Source: Trebonia sp963737285
GTDB lineage: Bacteria > Actinomycetota > Actinomycetes > Streptosporangiales > Streptosporangiaceae
Assembly (NCBI GenBank): GCA_963737285.1
Contig: CAVTRT010000002.1
Coordinates: forward strand, 868,001 to 932,000
DNA length: 64,000 bases
Direction of reading: 5' to 3'
Of this stretch, positions 37,351 to 45,728 are shown piece by piece. Position 1 is the first letter of the stretch; every line of letters begins with the position of its first letter. The position numbers and the translations under genes are program-made. The notes below the pieces were generated by a model. It did not search any database. It was not told where the DNA came from and saw nothing but the letters and a program-made list of their open reading frames with translations.

Positions 37351-38311
37351 CTAGTTCTTCGGCGCGATCTGGCCGAGCTGGCGCTGGATCTTGTCCAGCT
37401 CCTCGATCCGCCGCTCTAGCGACGGGTGGGTCGAGAAGAGCTTCGCCAGGCTGGCCTGGGGGTCGTGGATGTTGAGCGCGGGGGCGAAGAAGAACGCGTT
37501 GAGCGGCTGGGCCTCGCGCAGGTCCCGCGTCGGTATCCGCGACATCGTCCCGCTGACCTTGACCAGCGCGCTCTTCAGGGCGCTGGGCTGGCCGGTGAGC
37601 AGGGCGCCGCTGCGGTCGGCCGCGAGCTTCCCGGTACCGGGACAGCAGCCGCATGAGCAGGAAGCTGATGGCGTAGATGACCGCGGACACGACCATGATC
37701 GCGACCAGGATGAGGAAGAAGTTCTGGTTGCCGCGCCTGCCGCGTCCGCCGCCGCCGAACAGCTCGGAGTAGAACGCGAACCGCATTAGCAGGCCCGCTA
37801 TGATCGCGAGCACCGACGCGTAGGTCATCACCTGGACGTCCCGGTGCGCCACGTGCGACAACTCGTGGGCGAGCACGCCCTCAAGCTCATTGTCGTCGAG
37901 CCGGCGCAGCAGGCCATCAGTGACGCACAGCACCGAGTTCTTGCTGTTACGGCCGGTGGCGAAGGCGTTTGGCATGTCGGTGGGAGCGATCGCCACTCGC
38001 GGCTTTTCCATGTCCGCCATGGCGCACAGCCGGTCCACGATGCCGTGCAGCTGCGGTGCCTCCTGCGGTGAGACCTCGCGTGCCCCCGCCGTCCGCAGTG
38101 CGATCTTGTCCGAGTAGAACAGCGATGTCCAGGCCGACCCGATGCCGAAGATCACGGCGATGAAGATGATTGCCGCACCGGAGACCCGCAGCGCCGACAA
38201 GACGCCGATAAGCGCCGCCACGAAAATGACGAACACCAGACCAAGCAGGAACATGGTCAGCGTCATCCGCACCGTGAGTCCCCGGTCAGGTGCGTAACGG
38301 GTACGCGCCAT
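37351..38311 (-). CDS. htpX: HtpX-type M48 zinc metalloprotease, one frameshift
   Basis: About 320 aa over two frames. The first frame has an N-terminal pair of membrane segments (TLTMFLLGLVFVIFVAALIG), the zinc site LAHELSHVAHRD (HExxH) and a second membrane pair. At about 37628 the frame changes: RLLSRYRE then LAADRSGALLTGQ, carrying the third zinc ligand Glu, and STHPSLERRIEELD to the end at 37351. Removing one base restores a normal HtpX, so I take it as one gene. HtpX degrades damaged membrane proteins. The stretch downstream to pspAB is 32 bp. Confidence 0.8.
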
Positions 38312-38508
38312 GTGGCACCTCCGAAATCATTGCCAGGACTGTCCTGGCACGTCCCTACACGAGAACGAATCTATCCGAACAACACCTCGGGCAGGCTGAA
38401 CGTTTCCGCAGTGCTTGCTAGCGGCACTATGTACGCTACAGGCTGAAAAACGGCCCGATTCACGGACGGATAAGGGCAGAGCGGGCAAGCCGCCCAGGTC
38501 CGCATGCG

Positions 38509-38784
38509 TCAGCCGTCGAGCTGCCCGTCGGACAAGAGCTTCAGCACCTCGGCCACGTCGGCGTCCGATGACGGCAGGATGATCTCGGCGGTATGGAGCG
38601 AGTCCGCCGGCACCGGCCTCCCGCCGGAGCGTACGACGTCCACCGAGGCGCAGAGTGCGGCCTTGAACGCCGTGTCGTCATTCGCCGCGATGGCCGCCTC
38701 GAGGTCGGTGTCGAGCTCCTCCAGACGGGCCGCTGTCTCCTGCGAGACCTCGAACTGCCCCTCTCCGAGAATCCTGACGATCAC
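38509..38784 (-). CDS. pspAA: PspA-associated protein PspAA
   Basis: 91 aa: MIVRILGEGQFEVSQETAAR then LDTDLEAAIAANDDTAFKAA and SDADVAEVLKLLSDGQLDG. This is the small partner protein PspAA, encoded next to pspA in Actinobacteria. Start GTG 38784 overlaps the pspA stop (GTGA), so it is translationally coupled. Mechanism is unknown beyond the association. Confidence 0.85.
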   Translation of the reverse strand: MIVRILGEGQFEVSQETAARLEELDTDLEAAIAANDDTAFKAALCASVDVVRSGGRPVPADSLHTAEIILPSSDADVAEVLKLLSDGQLDG

Positions 38785-39533
38785 GACTGCTCACCTGTCC
38801 CTGAGCCGAGTTCCTTCGGCGTCTCCCCGGGACCGGAGGTCAGCTCGCCGCGCAGCCGGGCCATCTCCGACTCGATCTCGTTGTTCGCGCCCATCCGGTC
38901 AAGCTCGGCCTGGATGTAGTCCGGGGAGCCGCCGACGTGGTTCTCCAGCGCGCCAGAGGCCAGCAGTTCGTCGATCGCGCCGGCCCGGGCCTGCATCTGG
39001 GCGGTCTTGTCCTCGGCCCGCTGGATGGCCATGCCGACGTCGCCCATTTCCTCGGAAATGCCGGAAAAGGCCTCGTTGATCCGAGTTTGCGCCTCGGCCG
39101 CCGTGTACGTCGCCTTGATGGTCTCCTTCCGGGTGCGGAAGGAGTCCACCTGGGTCTGCAGCCGCTGGGAGGCAAGCGTCAGCTTTTCCTCCTGCTCCTG
39201 CAGCCCCTGATACTGCTGCTGGAGGCTCTGGTACTGCTGCTGCACGTTGGACTTCTGCTCCAGTGCGGCACGGGCCAGGTCCTCGCGTCCTTGTCCCAGT
39301 GCGGTGCGCGCCTGGTTCTCCTTGGTCTGCAACTGCTTCTGCAACTGGTTCATCTGGAGCTCGACCCGCTTGCGGGACGTGGCAACGTCAGCAACCCCGC
39401 GCCGCACCCGGGTGAGCATCTCCACCTGCTGCTGGTAGGAGTAGTCCAAGGTCTCGCGCGGATCCTCGTACTTGTCCAGCGCCTTGTTAGCCTTGGCCCG
39501 GAAGATCAGCGAGACTCGCTTCATCACGCTCAT
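38781..39533 (-). CDS. pspA: Phage shock protein A (PspA/IM30 family)
   Basis: 250 aa from the ATG at 39533 (MSVMKRVSLIFRAKANKALD), the usual actinobacterial start; an upstream ATG at 39554 is in frame. The protein is nearly all coiled coil, rich in Gln, Glu and Arg (LDYSYQQQVEMLTRVRRGVA, QQQYQSLQQQYQGLQEQEEK). PspA/IM30 forms ESCRT-III-like assemblies that protect damaged membrane. It is followed by pspAA, htpX and pspAB on the same strand. Confidence 0.93.
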   Translation of the reverse strand: MSVMKRVSLIFRAKANKALDKYEDPRETLDYSYQQQVEMLTRVRRGVADVATSRKRVELQMNQLQKQLQTKENQARTALGQGREDLARAALEQKSNVQQQYQSLQQQYQGLQEQEEKLTLASQRLQTQVDSFRTRKETIKATYTAAEAQTRINEAFSGISEEMGDVGMAIQRAEDKTAQMQARAGAIDELLASGALENHVGGSPDYIQAELDRMGANNEIESEMARLRGELTSGPGETPKELGSGTGEQS

Positions 39534-39822
39534 AGACGCGGCCGTCCCCTTCATTCACCCATGCGCCGCACCGGGCGGCACCACCGCCAGGCGGGCAGCG
39601 GTTGCCGCCTGCTATACCGCAATCCACCCTACGCGGAACCCGCCGTGCTTACTACTTATCTACCGTGCTGGCTCCCACCCTTAACAGGCTTCAAGCAACG
39701 CACGCAGGAAGAACGCGCCACACCGGGCTGGCGTTCCCGAGGGCTGTCCCCCCGAGTCCCCAAGGCGTCGGCCCGCAGGCCCCAGCCGGCGTCTGCGAGC
39801 ATCCATATCAGGGCTTTAAGCT

Positions 39823-40608
39823 ATGGCCGTGTTCCGACGCAACAGCGCCGGCGCGACCGACAGCACGGCCCAGGACCCCCAGGGCGTGAAGGACAGCGGC
39901 GCCCCGGCCAAAGACAGACCAGCCACCCAGTCCGGCAAGGGCCGCCCCACGCCTAAGCGCAGCGAGGCCGAGCGCAATCGCTACCAGTCCATCAGCGGCG
40001 GCCGCACCTCCGGCACTCGCACCTCGCAGTCAACTCCAGGGCGCCCGCTGACCAGCGAGGAGAAGGCCCGCCTCAAGGAGCGGGACCGCTCCGAGCGCAG
40101 TCGCCGCATGGATGCCATGCGGCGCGGCGAGGACTGGGCCCTCGGGCCGCGCGACAAGGGACCCGCGCGCAAGCTTGCCCGCGACTACGTCGACGCGCAC
40201 CGCCGGCCCAGCGAGTTCTACATGTACGTGCTGGTCTTGCTGCTCGTCGTGATCTTCTCCAAGAACAAGCTGATCGAGGGCTATTCCTCATACATCGTGT
40301 ACGCCCTGGTCGCCGCCATCGTCATCGACGGGTTCTTCATCCGCCGGGCGCTGGCCAAGCTCGTCCCCGAGCGGTTGCCCGGCGAGTCCACCCGGGGCCT
40401 GACCATGTACGCAGTGCTGCGCGCGCTGCAGATCCGCAGGATGCGGACGCCCGCCCCCCGGATCAAGCCAGGAGACAAGTTCTTATATCCCCGGGGGGCG
40501 ACCCCCCTGTCGACCCCCCGGCATAGGGGGAGACCCCCTATAACCCCCTTCCCAGGGGAACCCGGCAAAGACCACCGGGCCCCTGGGGCCTCCCGCCTAC
40601 CGGGCTGA
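39823..40608 (+). CDS. DUF3043 family membrane protein
   Basis: 261 aa. The family pattern is clear: GKGRPTPKRSEAERNRYQ near residues 38-55, WALGPRDKGPARKLARDYVD, two hydrophobic segments (FYMYVLVLLLVVIF, YIVYALVAAIVIDGFF) and RMRTPAPRIKPGDKF. Function is unknown; the family is confined to Actinobacteria. The last ~42 residues (after FLYPRG) come from the C/G-run and repeat DNA that starts at about 40490, and the stop codon lies at the border of the first 43-bp repeat, so the tail is probably not native. Confidence 0.75.
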   Translation: MAVFRRNSAGATDSTAQDPQGVKDSGAPAKDRPATQSGKGRPTPKRSEAERNRYQSISGGRTSGTRTSQSTPGRPLTSEEKARLKERDRSERSRRMDAMRRGEDWALGPRDKGPARKLARDYVDAHRRPSEFYMYVLVLLLVVIFSKNKLIEGYSSYIVYALVAAIVIDGFFIRRALAKLVPERLPGESTRGLTMYAVLRALQIRRMRTPAPRIKPGDKFLYPRGATPLSTPRHRGRPPITPFPGEPGKDHRAPGASRLPG

Positions 40609-40821
40609 GGCAGACCCTGCGGCCCCCGTGCCCCCGCCTTACCGGGCTTGAGGCAGACCCTGCGGCCCCCGTGCCCCCGCCTTACCGGGCTTGAGGCAGA
40701 CCCTGCGGCCCCCGTGCCCCCGCCTTACCGGGCTTGAGGCAGACCCTGCGGCCCCCGTGCCCCCGCCTTACCGGGCTTGAGGCAGACCCTTCGGCCCCCC
40801 GTGCCCTCCGCCTACCGGGCT
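40607..40821. repeat. 43-bp tandem repeat, five units
   Basis: Units start at 40607, 40650, 40693, 40736 and 40779, exactly 43 bp apart. The unit begins gaggcagaccctgcggcccc and ends gccttaccgggctt. The second to fourth are identical by eye, the first and last carry a few changes, and a half unit precedes the array at 40592-40606. Runs of C and G hexamers with hairpin potential lie just upstream (40490-40560). It ends 27 bp before the aldo/keto reductase start. Confidence 0.9.
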
Positions 40822-40847
40822 GAAAGTGGGACCGATACGGTTCCCTC

Positions 40848-41852
40848 ATGGAACATCGTTATCTTGGCCGCAGCGGTCTGCGCGTCAGCGAGATCTCGTA
40901 CGGGAACTGGATTACCCACGGGTCCCAGATCGAGGAGGAGGCGGCGATCGCCTGCGTGCACGCCGCCCTCGATGTCGGCATCTCCACATTCGACACCGCC
41001 GACGTTTACGCGGCCGGACGGGCCGAGGAGATCCTCGGCCATGCGCTGCACGGGGTGCAGCGGGAAACCCTGGAGATCGCCACCAAGGTCTACTGGCCCC
41101 GGGGCGCGGGCGCGAACAACTCAGGGCTGTCCCGCAAGCACATCAGCGAAGGTATCAACAACTCGCTGCGCCGCCTGGGCACCGACTACGTCGACCTGTA
41201 CCAGGCGCACCGGTACGACTTCGACACGCCTCTTGAGGAGACCATGCGGGCGTTCGACGACCTGGTGCGGGCCGGAAAGGTGCTCTACATCGGCGTCTCA
41301 GAGTGGCGGGCCGAGCAGATCGCCGACGCCTTGCGCATCGCGGCAGAACTCGGGCTGGACCGGATTGTCTCCAACCAGCCGCAGTACAACATGGTGTGGC
41401 GGGTTATCGAGCCGGAGGTCATCCCGCTGTGCGAGAAGGAGGGTATCGGGCAGGTCTGCTTCTCCCCCATCGCGCAGGGAGTGCTGACGGGCAAGTACCA
41501 GCCAGGCGCACTGCCCCCGGCAGGCTCGCGGGCCACCGATGAGGCCAGCGGTGCCCGGTTCATCAGCCGGTGGATGCGCGACGAGGTGCTGAGCGCCGCT
41601 GCGGGCCTGCTGCCGCTGGCCGCCGAGGCGGGCCTGAAGCCCGGCCAGCTGGCGCTCGCCTGGGTGCTGCAGAACCCGAACGTCTCCTCCGCCATCACCG
41701 GGGGAAGCCGTCCGGAGCAGGTCCGCGAGAACGCCGCCGCGTCTGGGGTCAGGCTGGACGCCGACCTCATGCGCGCGATCGACGACGTCTTGTCCGACGT
41801 CATCAACCGCGACCCAGCGGAGACGGTCAGCCCAGCCAAGCGCCCGAGCTGA
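40848..41852 (+). CDS. Aldo/keto reductase (voltage-gated K-channel beta-like)
   Basis: 334-aa NADPH-dependent reductase. The catalytic tetrad is present: Asp and Tyr in FDTADVYAAGRAEE, Lys in ATKVYWP and His in YQAHRYD. The C-terminal cofactor motif reads ITGGSRPEQVRENAAA. It resembles the Kv-beta/YghZ subgroup, which reduces aldehydes; the substrate is unknown. The start at ATG 40848 has no evident ribosome-binding site, so translation may be leaderless from a promoter within or next to the repeat array. Confidence 0.9.
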   Translation: MEHRYLGRSGLRVSEISYGNWITHGSQIEEEAAIACVHAALDVGISTFDTADVYAAGRAEEILGHALHGVQRETLEIATKVYWPRGAGANNSGLSRKHISEGINNSLRRLGTDYVDLYQAHRYDFDTPLEETMRAFDDLVRAGKVLYIGVSEWRAEQIADALRIAAELGLDRIVSNQPQYNMVWRVIEPEVIPLCEKEGIGQVCFSPIAQGVLTGKYQPGALPPAGSRATDEASGARFISRWMRDEVLSAAAGLLPLAAEAGLKPGQLALAWVLQNPNVSSAITGGSRPEQVRENAAASGVRLDADLMRAIDDVLSDVINRDPAETVSPAKRPS

Positions 41853-41903
41853 CTACCCAGCGGCAGCAGGCCCTAGCGCGCTCTGGCCAGGGGAACGCGC
41901 TCT

Positions 41904-41940
41904 GCCCAGGGGAATGGGCACAAACCGCCCGCCCCTGGGC
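41904..41940. terminator. Hairpin between aldo/keto reductase and the convergent small gene
   Basis: Arms GCCCAGGGG (41904-41912) and CCCCTGGGC (41932-41940) are perfectly complementary, with a further GGGC/GCCC pairing inside the loop. Position between two convergent genes fits a bidirectional terminator. Confidence 0.55.
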
Positions 41941-41965
41941 CATCGCCGCCAACCGGGCCGGGCAG

Positions 41966-42175
41966 CTATCCCTCAGGGTGCAAGCTCATTGGGCCGTATT
42001 CGGCGCGATCGTCGTCAAGGAGGATCACCTGGTCCACCCCCGCGTCGACCAGCCCGCGCCAGTTCTCCCCCAGCCAGCTTTCGGCGTCGCCCTGGCTGGC
42101 GAAGATCGCCTCCTGCAGCCCTCCGGTGCCGACAACGGCACCGTCCGTCTTCTCGTACCGCCACGTCCAGGGCAT
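41966..42175 (-). CDS. Small conserved actinobacterial protein (unknown)
   Basis: 69 aa from the ATG at 42175, chosen over the upstream ATG at 42196 because AGGAGGAAG precedes it by 5 nt. It reads MPWTWRYEKTDGAVVGTGG, SQGDAESWLGENWRGLVDAG, VDQVILLDDDRAEYGPMSLH. I recognise the pattern 'SQxDAExWIGExWRxLxxAGVxQVxLL...YGPMSL' as a short protein conserved in Actinobacteria, of unknown function. Convergent with the aldo/keto reductase. Confidence 0.7.
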   Translation of the reverse strand: MPWTWRYEKTDGAVVGTGGLQEAIFASQGDAESWLGENWRGLVDAGVDQVILLDDDRAEYGPMSLHPEG

Positions 42176-42364
42176 CCAGCTTCCTCCTGTGAGCATCCGC
42201 GAGATGGAACATTAACGAACCCGCCTCGCATGCGCCAGAACCCTACGGGGATTGGCCAGGATATGTCCCCCGAGTCGCCCTGCCTGACCCGCCACGCCCC
42301 TCCCCGCGGCGGCTCAAGCAGGGCGACGCTCAGTCCCCCGCAGACCCCGGCATCCAGTTAGGGA

Positions 42365-42957
42365 TCATGCTGAGAACAGGATCGCCCAGACTGCCTTGCC
42401 CCGGCCGGCGACCGGCTCCAGCCCCAGACGTCGCTCAGCACGTCCACCATCTGCAGGCCGCGACCGGACTCCTCGACGCTGTCCGGTGCCTTCAGCACCG
42501 GGGCGGTGTCGCTGGGGTCCAGCACCGCGCAGATCACCTCTCCAGTGCGGCGCAGCAGCCGGAGTCCTAGGTTGTCAGGCCCGACCCGGCGGCCCTCGGC
42601 GGCGAGATCAGCGGCGTGCGTGACCGCGTTGGCTACGAACTCGCCGACAATAGCCTCCGCGTCGTCCGCTAGCGTCCCCAGGCCCCAGTCGCGCAGCGTG
42701 CTCCTTGTCAGCCGCCGGGCGGCGCGAGCTGACTGAACTCCACGGGTCAGCGGGCACCCGACCGCGGCGGGCGAGTTCCACCAGTCGGCTGGCATCCGCA
42801 CGACACGGGGCCGCCGTGGCATGAGGGTAGTCCGCGCGGGCGTGTCCAGCCGCTCATGGTGCGCCGTCGCCACCCGCTTTCGGATGGGTAGGTTCACTGC
42901 CTGGTTCAGGCTCATCGCGACCCCGGGGGAAGCTACCGCGTGATCCGGGTGATTCAC
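42365..42957 (-). CDS. RsbW-like anti-sigma ATP-binding protein, frameshift near the end
   Basis: About 197 aa of the HATPase_c_2 type: DDAEAIVGEFVANAVTHAAD (N-box), VLDPSD (G1-like) and EESGRGLQMVDVLSDVWGW (G2-box). The last residues in the long frame are nonsense, but inserting one C near 42413 gives SPVAGRGKAVWAILFSA and a stop at 42365, the standard end of the family. Such proteins are serine kinases that bind sigma or anti-anti-sigma factors, very common in actinomycetes. The first ~60 residues are a variable extension; a later start is possible. Confidence 0.75.
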
Positions 42958-43026
42958 GCATCACACATGATGCCCTACAGCGCATGCAACTGCAAGGCCG
43001 GATGCACGTGCTTTCGTAACGTGCAG

Positions 43027-43830
43027 CTAACTCTTGCGCCGCCAGCTCCCCCAGTACTGCCCTACCAGCACGAGGGCCACGATGCCGAGGGAAAACCACA
43101 GGCTGTAATGCGAGATCGTTTCAGCGATGTTCACGGCGCGGCGGCCTAGCTCATATCCGAGGCCTATCAGCAGGCCAATCCACAGGGCCGAGCCAATGAG
43201 GTCGAGGATGAGGAACGTGCCCAGGCTCATCCCCGCCGAGCCGACGACCACATAAATGATGGAGTTGGGGATCGGCAGGAACGGGCTGATGACGACCGCC
43301 GGCCAGCTGAAGCGCCATCCCCACTTGCGGACTCGCGCCAGGTACTTCGGCCCTGCCGCGCGCTTGCCAGAGATGATCAGGACGATCTTCTCGCCCCACA
43401 GGCGCCCGGCCCACCACCAGATCGGGTCGAACTTCATCAGCCCCGGGAACGCTACGAGGATCGCGACGGCGAGGGACCCCCTGCCCACGCGCGCGAACGC
43501 CGCCGCGGCGATGATCGACTCGGTGGCCCCGTTGACCAGTTCCCCCAGGACCGGGTGAGTTCCGACCAAGGGGGCACGGAACGGCAGAATCGCCAGCAGG
43601 TACAGGCCCGACCCGACGATGGCCACCCAGCAGGCAATGTCGGCCTTGCTCGGCTTGCCGGTCCACGGGAGCCGCGGGTCGTCCCAGGGACTCTTCTGCG
43701 CGCCCTCGGCCTGCGCGCCCTCGGCCTGCGCGCCCTCGGGATCGCTGGCTCCCGGCTCCACGCCTTCGGACGTCGCCGCCTGCTGGGTCGATGCGGCAGG
43801 GAGCGGTCCCGCCGTTGGCTCGTCGATCAC
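43027..43830 (-). CDS. DedA/VTT-domain membrane protein
   Basis: 267 aa. The N-terminal ~55 residues are Ala/Glu/Pro-rich and contain three copies of the pentapeptide EGAQA, encoded by a 15-bp DNA repeat. Then come about five membrane segments with the VTT-type elements (FARVGRGSLAVAILVAFPG, FSWPAVVISPFLPIPNSIIY, IGSALWIGLLIGLGYELGRR). DedA proteins flip or scramble lipids such as undecaprenyl phosphate or phosphatidylethanolamine in the cases studied. Role here is by family. Confidence 0.75.
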   Translation of the reverse strand: MIDEPTAGPLPAASTQQAATSEGVEPGASDPEGAQAEGAQAEGAQKSPWDDPRLPWTGKPSKADIACWVAIVGSGLYLLAILPFRAPLVGTHPVLGELVNGATESIIAAAAFARVGRGSLAVAILVAFPGLMKFDPIWWWAGRLWGEKIVLIISGKRAAGPKYLARVRKWGWRFSWPAVVISPFLPIPNSIIYVVVGSAGMSLGTFLILDLIGSALWIGLLIGLGYELGRRAVNIAETISHYSLWFSLGIVALVLVGQYWGSWRRKS

Positions 43831-44135
43831 GCCGTCACGGTATCGGGGCTAGCAGCTTCGGGCAATCAGGCGGGCCGGAGGGACCCCACAGCGACATGCC
43901 ATGAGAATCCCTCCCGGCGCAGCCCAATGCCACAGCCCATAGCCCCACGCATGCGGGGGCAGGGACTGTAGCTACTCCCACAGGTAATACGGCGGGAAGC
44001 TCCCGCGCGGCGCAGCGAGCCCGCGAGCGAGCACCTGCGCGATCGGGTGAGCCGCGGGGTCCCAGAAGCGAAGCGCGAGGGACCCCGTGCGGCGCAGCCC
44101 GATGCCTACGACGCCCCACCCAAGCGGGCGGGGGG
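43831..44135. other. Gene-free interval with imperfect repeats
   Basis: No coding frame is convincing. The block near 43875-43930 and the block near 44050-44105 share pieces in the same order (agggaccccacagcg / agggaccccgtgcgg and gcgcagcccaatgcc / gcgcagcccgatgcc). CGGGGTCCC (44055-44063) pairs with GGGACCCCG (44079-44087). Looks like duplicated non-coding or decayed DNA. Confidence 0.5.
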
Positions 44136-44184
44136 TCTGGGGGGTTGGTGTGTACCCCCCAGAAAAATTGGTGTACCCCCCAGA
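44136..44184 (-). promoter_or_regulatory. Alternative hairpins just after gltA (probable 3' regulator or terminator)
   Basis: TCTGGGGGGT (44136-44145) is a perfect complement to two identical direct copies of ACCCCCCAGA at 44154-44163 and 44175-44184. In the gltA transcript the last element can pair with either copy, giving mutually exclusive stems. The nearest copy lies 4 nt after the gltA stop. A GC-rich terminator is the simplest reading. Confidence 0.5.
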
Positions 44185-44188
44185 AGAC

Positions 44189-45481
44189 TCACCTAGCCCC
44201 GATCGCGACGTAGTCGCGCTGGGTCGTGCCGGTGTAGACCTGGCGCGGACGGCCGATCTTCGTGGCCGGGTCGTGCAGCATTTCCTTGTAGTGCGCCAGC
44301 CAGCCAGGCAGCCGGCCGATGGCGAACAGCACGGTGAACATCTCTGTCGGGAAGCCCATCGCACGGTAGATCAGCCCGGTGTAAAAGTCCACGTTCGGGT
44401 AAAGCTTGCGAGTGATGAAGTACTCGTCAGACAGTGCCCGCTCCTCAAGCTGCATCGCCAGGTGCAGCAGTTCGTCGTCGCCGCCGATCTTGCCAAGGAT
44501 CTCGTCGCAGGTGGCCTTGACGATCTTGGCGCGCGGGTCGTAGTTCTTGTACACCCGGTGGCCGAAGCCCATCAGTTTGGCGCCGTCTTGCTTGTTCTTG
44601 ACTTTGCTGACGAACTCGTCGACGTTGCCGCCAGCGTCGCGGATCTGCTCGAGCATCTCCAGGACGGCCGCGTTGGCGCCACCATGCAGCGGGCCGGACA
44701 GGGCCTGGACTCCGGACGAGACGCTGGCGAACACGTTGGCCTCAGACGAGCCGACCAGCCGGACGGTCGAGGTCGAGCAGTTCTGCTCGTGATCGGCGTG
44801 CAGGACGAACAGCGTGTCAAGGGCCTTGGCGATCAGCGGGTCGGCCTTGTACGGCTCGGCCGGCAGGCCGAACGTCATCCGCAGGAAGTTCTCGACCAGG
44901 TTGAGCGAGTTGTCCGGGTACATGTACGGCTGGCCAATCGACCTCTTGTAGAAGTACGCGGCCAAGGTTGGCAGCTTGGCGAGGAGCCGGATGATCGAGA
45001 TCTCGACCTCGGCGTCGTCATGCGGGTCAAGGTCCTGCGGGTAGAAGCTGGACAGCGCGGAGACTGCGGAGGAGAGCACCGCCATCGGGTGGGCGTTGCG
45101 CGGGAAGGCGCTGAAGAAGGTCTTGAAGTCCTCGTCCAGCAGGGTATGGTGCATCACCTTCTCAGTGAAGCTCTCCAGCTCGGCGGCTGTCGGCAGCGCC
45201 CCGTACAGCAGCAGGTAGCTGACCTCAAGGAAAGTGGACTTCTCGGCAAGCTGCTCGATCGGGTAGCCCCGGTAGCGGAGGATAGCCGCATCGCCGTCGA
45301 TATAGGTGATGTCGGAGGAACAGGAAGCGGTGTTGACGAAGCCAGGGTCCAAGGTCACCAGGCCGGTCGTCGCCAGCAGCTTAGAGATGTCAAAGCCGGA
45401 GGCGCCCTCCGTAGCGGGCTTCGCCGGCAGCTTCAGCTCGCCATCGTCGGAGTAGCGAAGCACCGCGGTCGTGTCAGTCAC
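44189..45481 (-). CDS. gltA: Citrate synthase
   Basis: 430 aa from the GTG at 45481, which is preceded by GAGAGGGA. It condenses oxaloacetate and acetyl-CoA to start the TCA cycle. Catalytic motifs: SGPLHGGANAAV (His), MGFGHRVYKNYDPRA (His, Arg) and NVDFYTGLIY (Asp). Length and type match the hexameric bacterial enzyme. It is divergent from an LLM oxidoreductase. A second, HTH-fused citrate synthase homologue lies at 57918. Confidence 0.95.
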   Translation of the reverse strand: MTDTTAVLRYSDDGELKLPAKPATEGASGFDISKLLATTGLVTLDPGFVNTASCSSDITYIDGDAAILRYRGYPIEQLAEKSTFLEVSYLLLYGALPTAAELESFTEKVMHHTLLDEDFKTFFSAFPRNAHPMAVLSSAVSALSSFYPQDLDPHDDAEVEISIIRLLAKLPTLAAYFYKRSIGQPYMYPDNSLNLVENFLRMTFGLPAEPYKADPLIAKALDTLFVLHADHEQNCSTSTVRLVGSSEANVFASVSSGVQALSGPLHGGANAAVLEMLEQIRDAGGNVDEFVSKVKNKQDGAKLMGFGHRVYKNYDPRAKIVKATCDEILGKIGGDDELLHLAMQLEERALSDEYFITRKLYPNVDFYTGLIYRAMGFPTEMFTVLFAIGRLPGWLAHYKEMLHDPATKIGRPRQVYTGTTQRDYVAIGAR

Positions 45482-45728
45482 TGCACGTCCCTCTCTGAGG
45501 TCGTACGGGACGCGGGCGGCGCTGCAGCCGGATCGACGGCCGTAGCACGGCAACCGCCCCGTTGAGGTCATTCATAGTCTTACAAGTAACGTATGCCCGC
45601 TGCACAGGAGCAATCGACGGATGGGACGACTATCACATCGAGGGTGATCCAGCCATCTTGCGCATTGTGGCCCGGCGAAGCCGCGGGGCAACCGCCGTTC
45701 GACCACCCCACGTGGCTAGGCTTGGACC

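Noticed and set aside
40607..40821. CRISPR array
   Set aside because: The 43-bp units are contiguous with no variable spacers, and there are no cas genes nearby. It is a simple tandem repeat.
44124..44148. G-quadruplex in the G-run block downstream of gltA
   Set aside because: Only three runs of three or more G are separated by loops, so the strict four-run pattern is not met; pairing with the nearby C-runs explains the sequence better.
44087..45565. Long plus-strand open frame (492 codons) opposite gltA
   Set aside because: Antisense to citrate synthase, whose motifs are intact; no recognisable protein in the plus frame.
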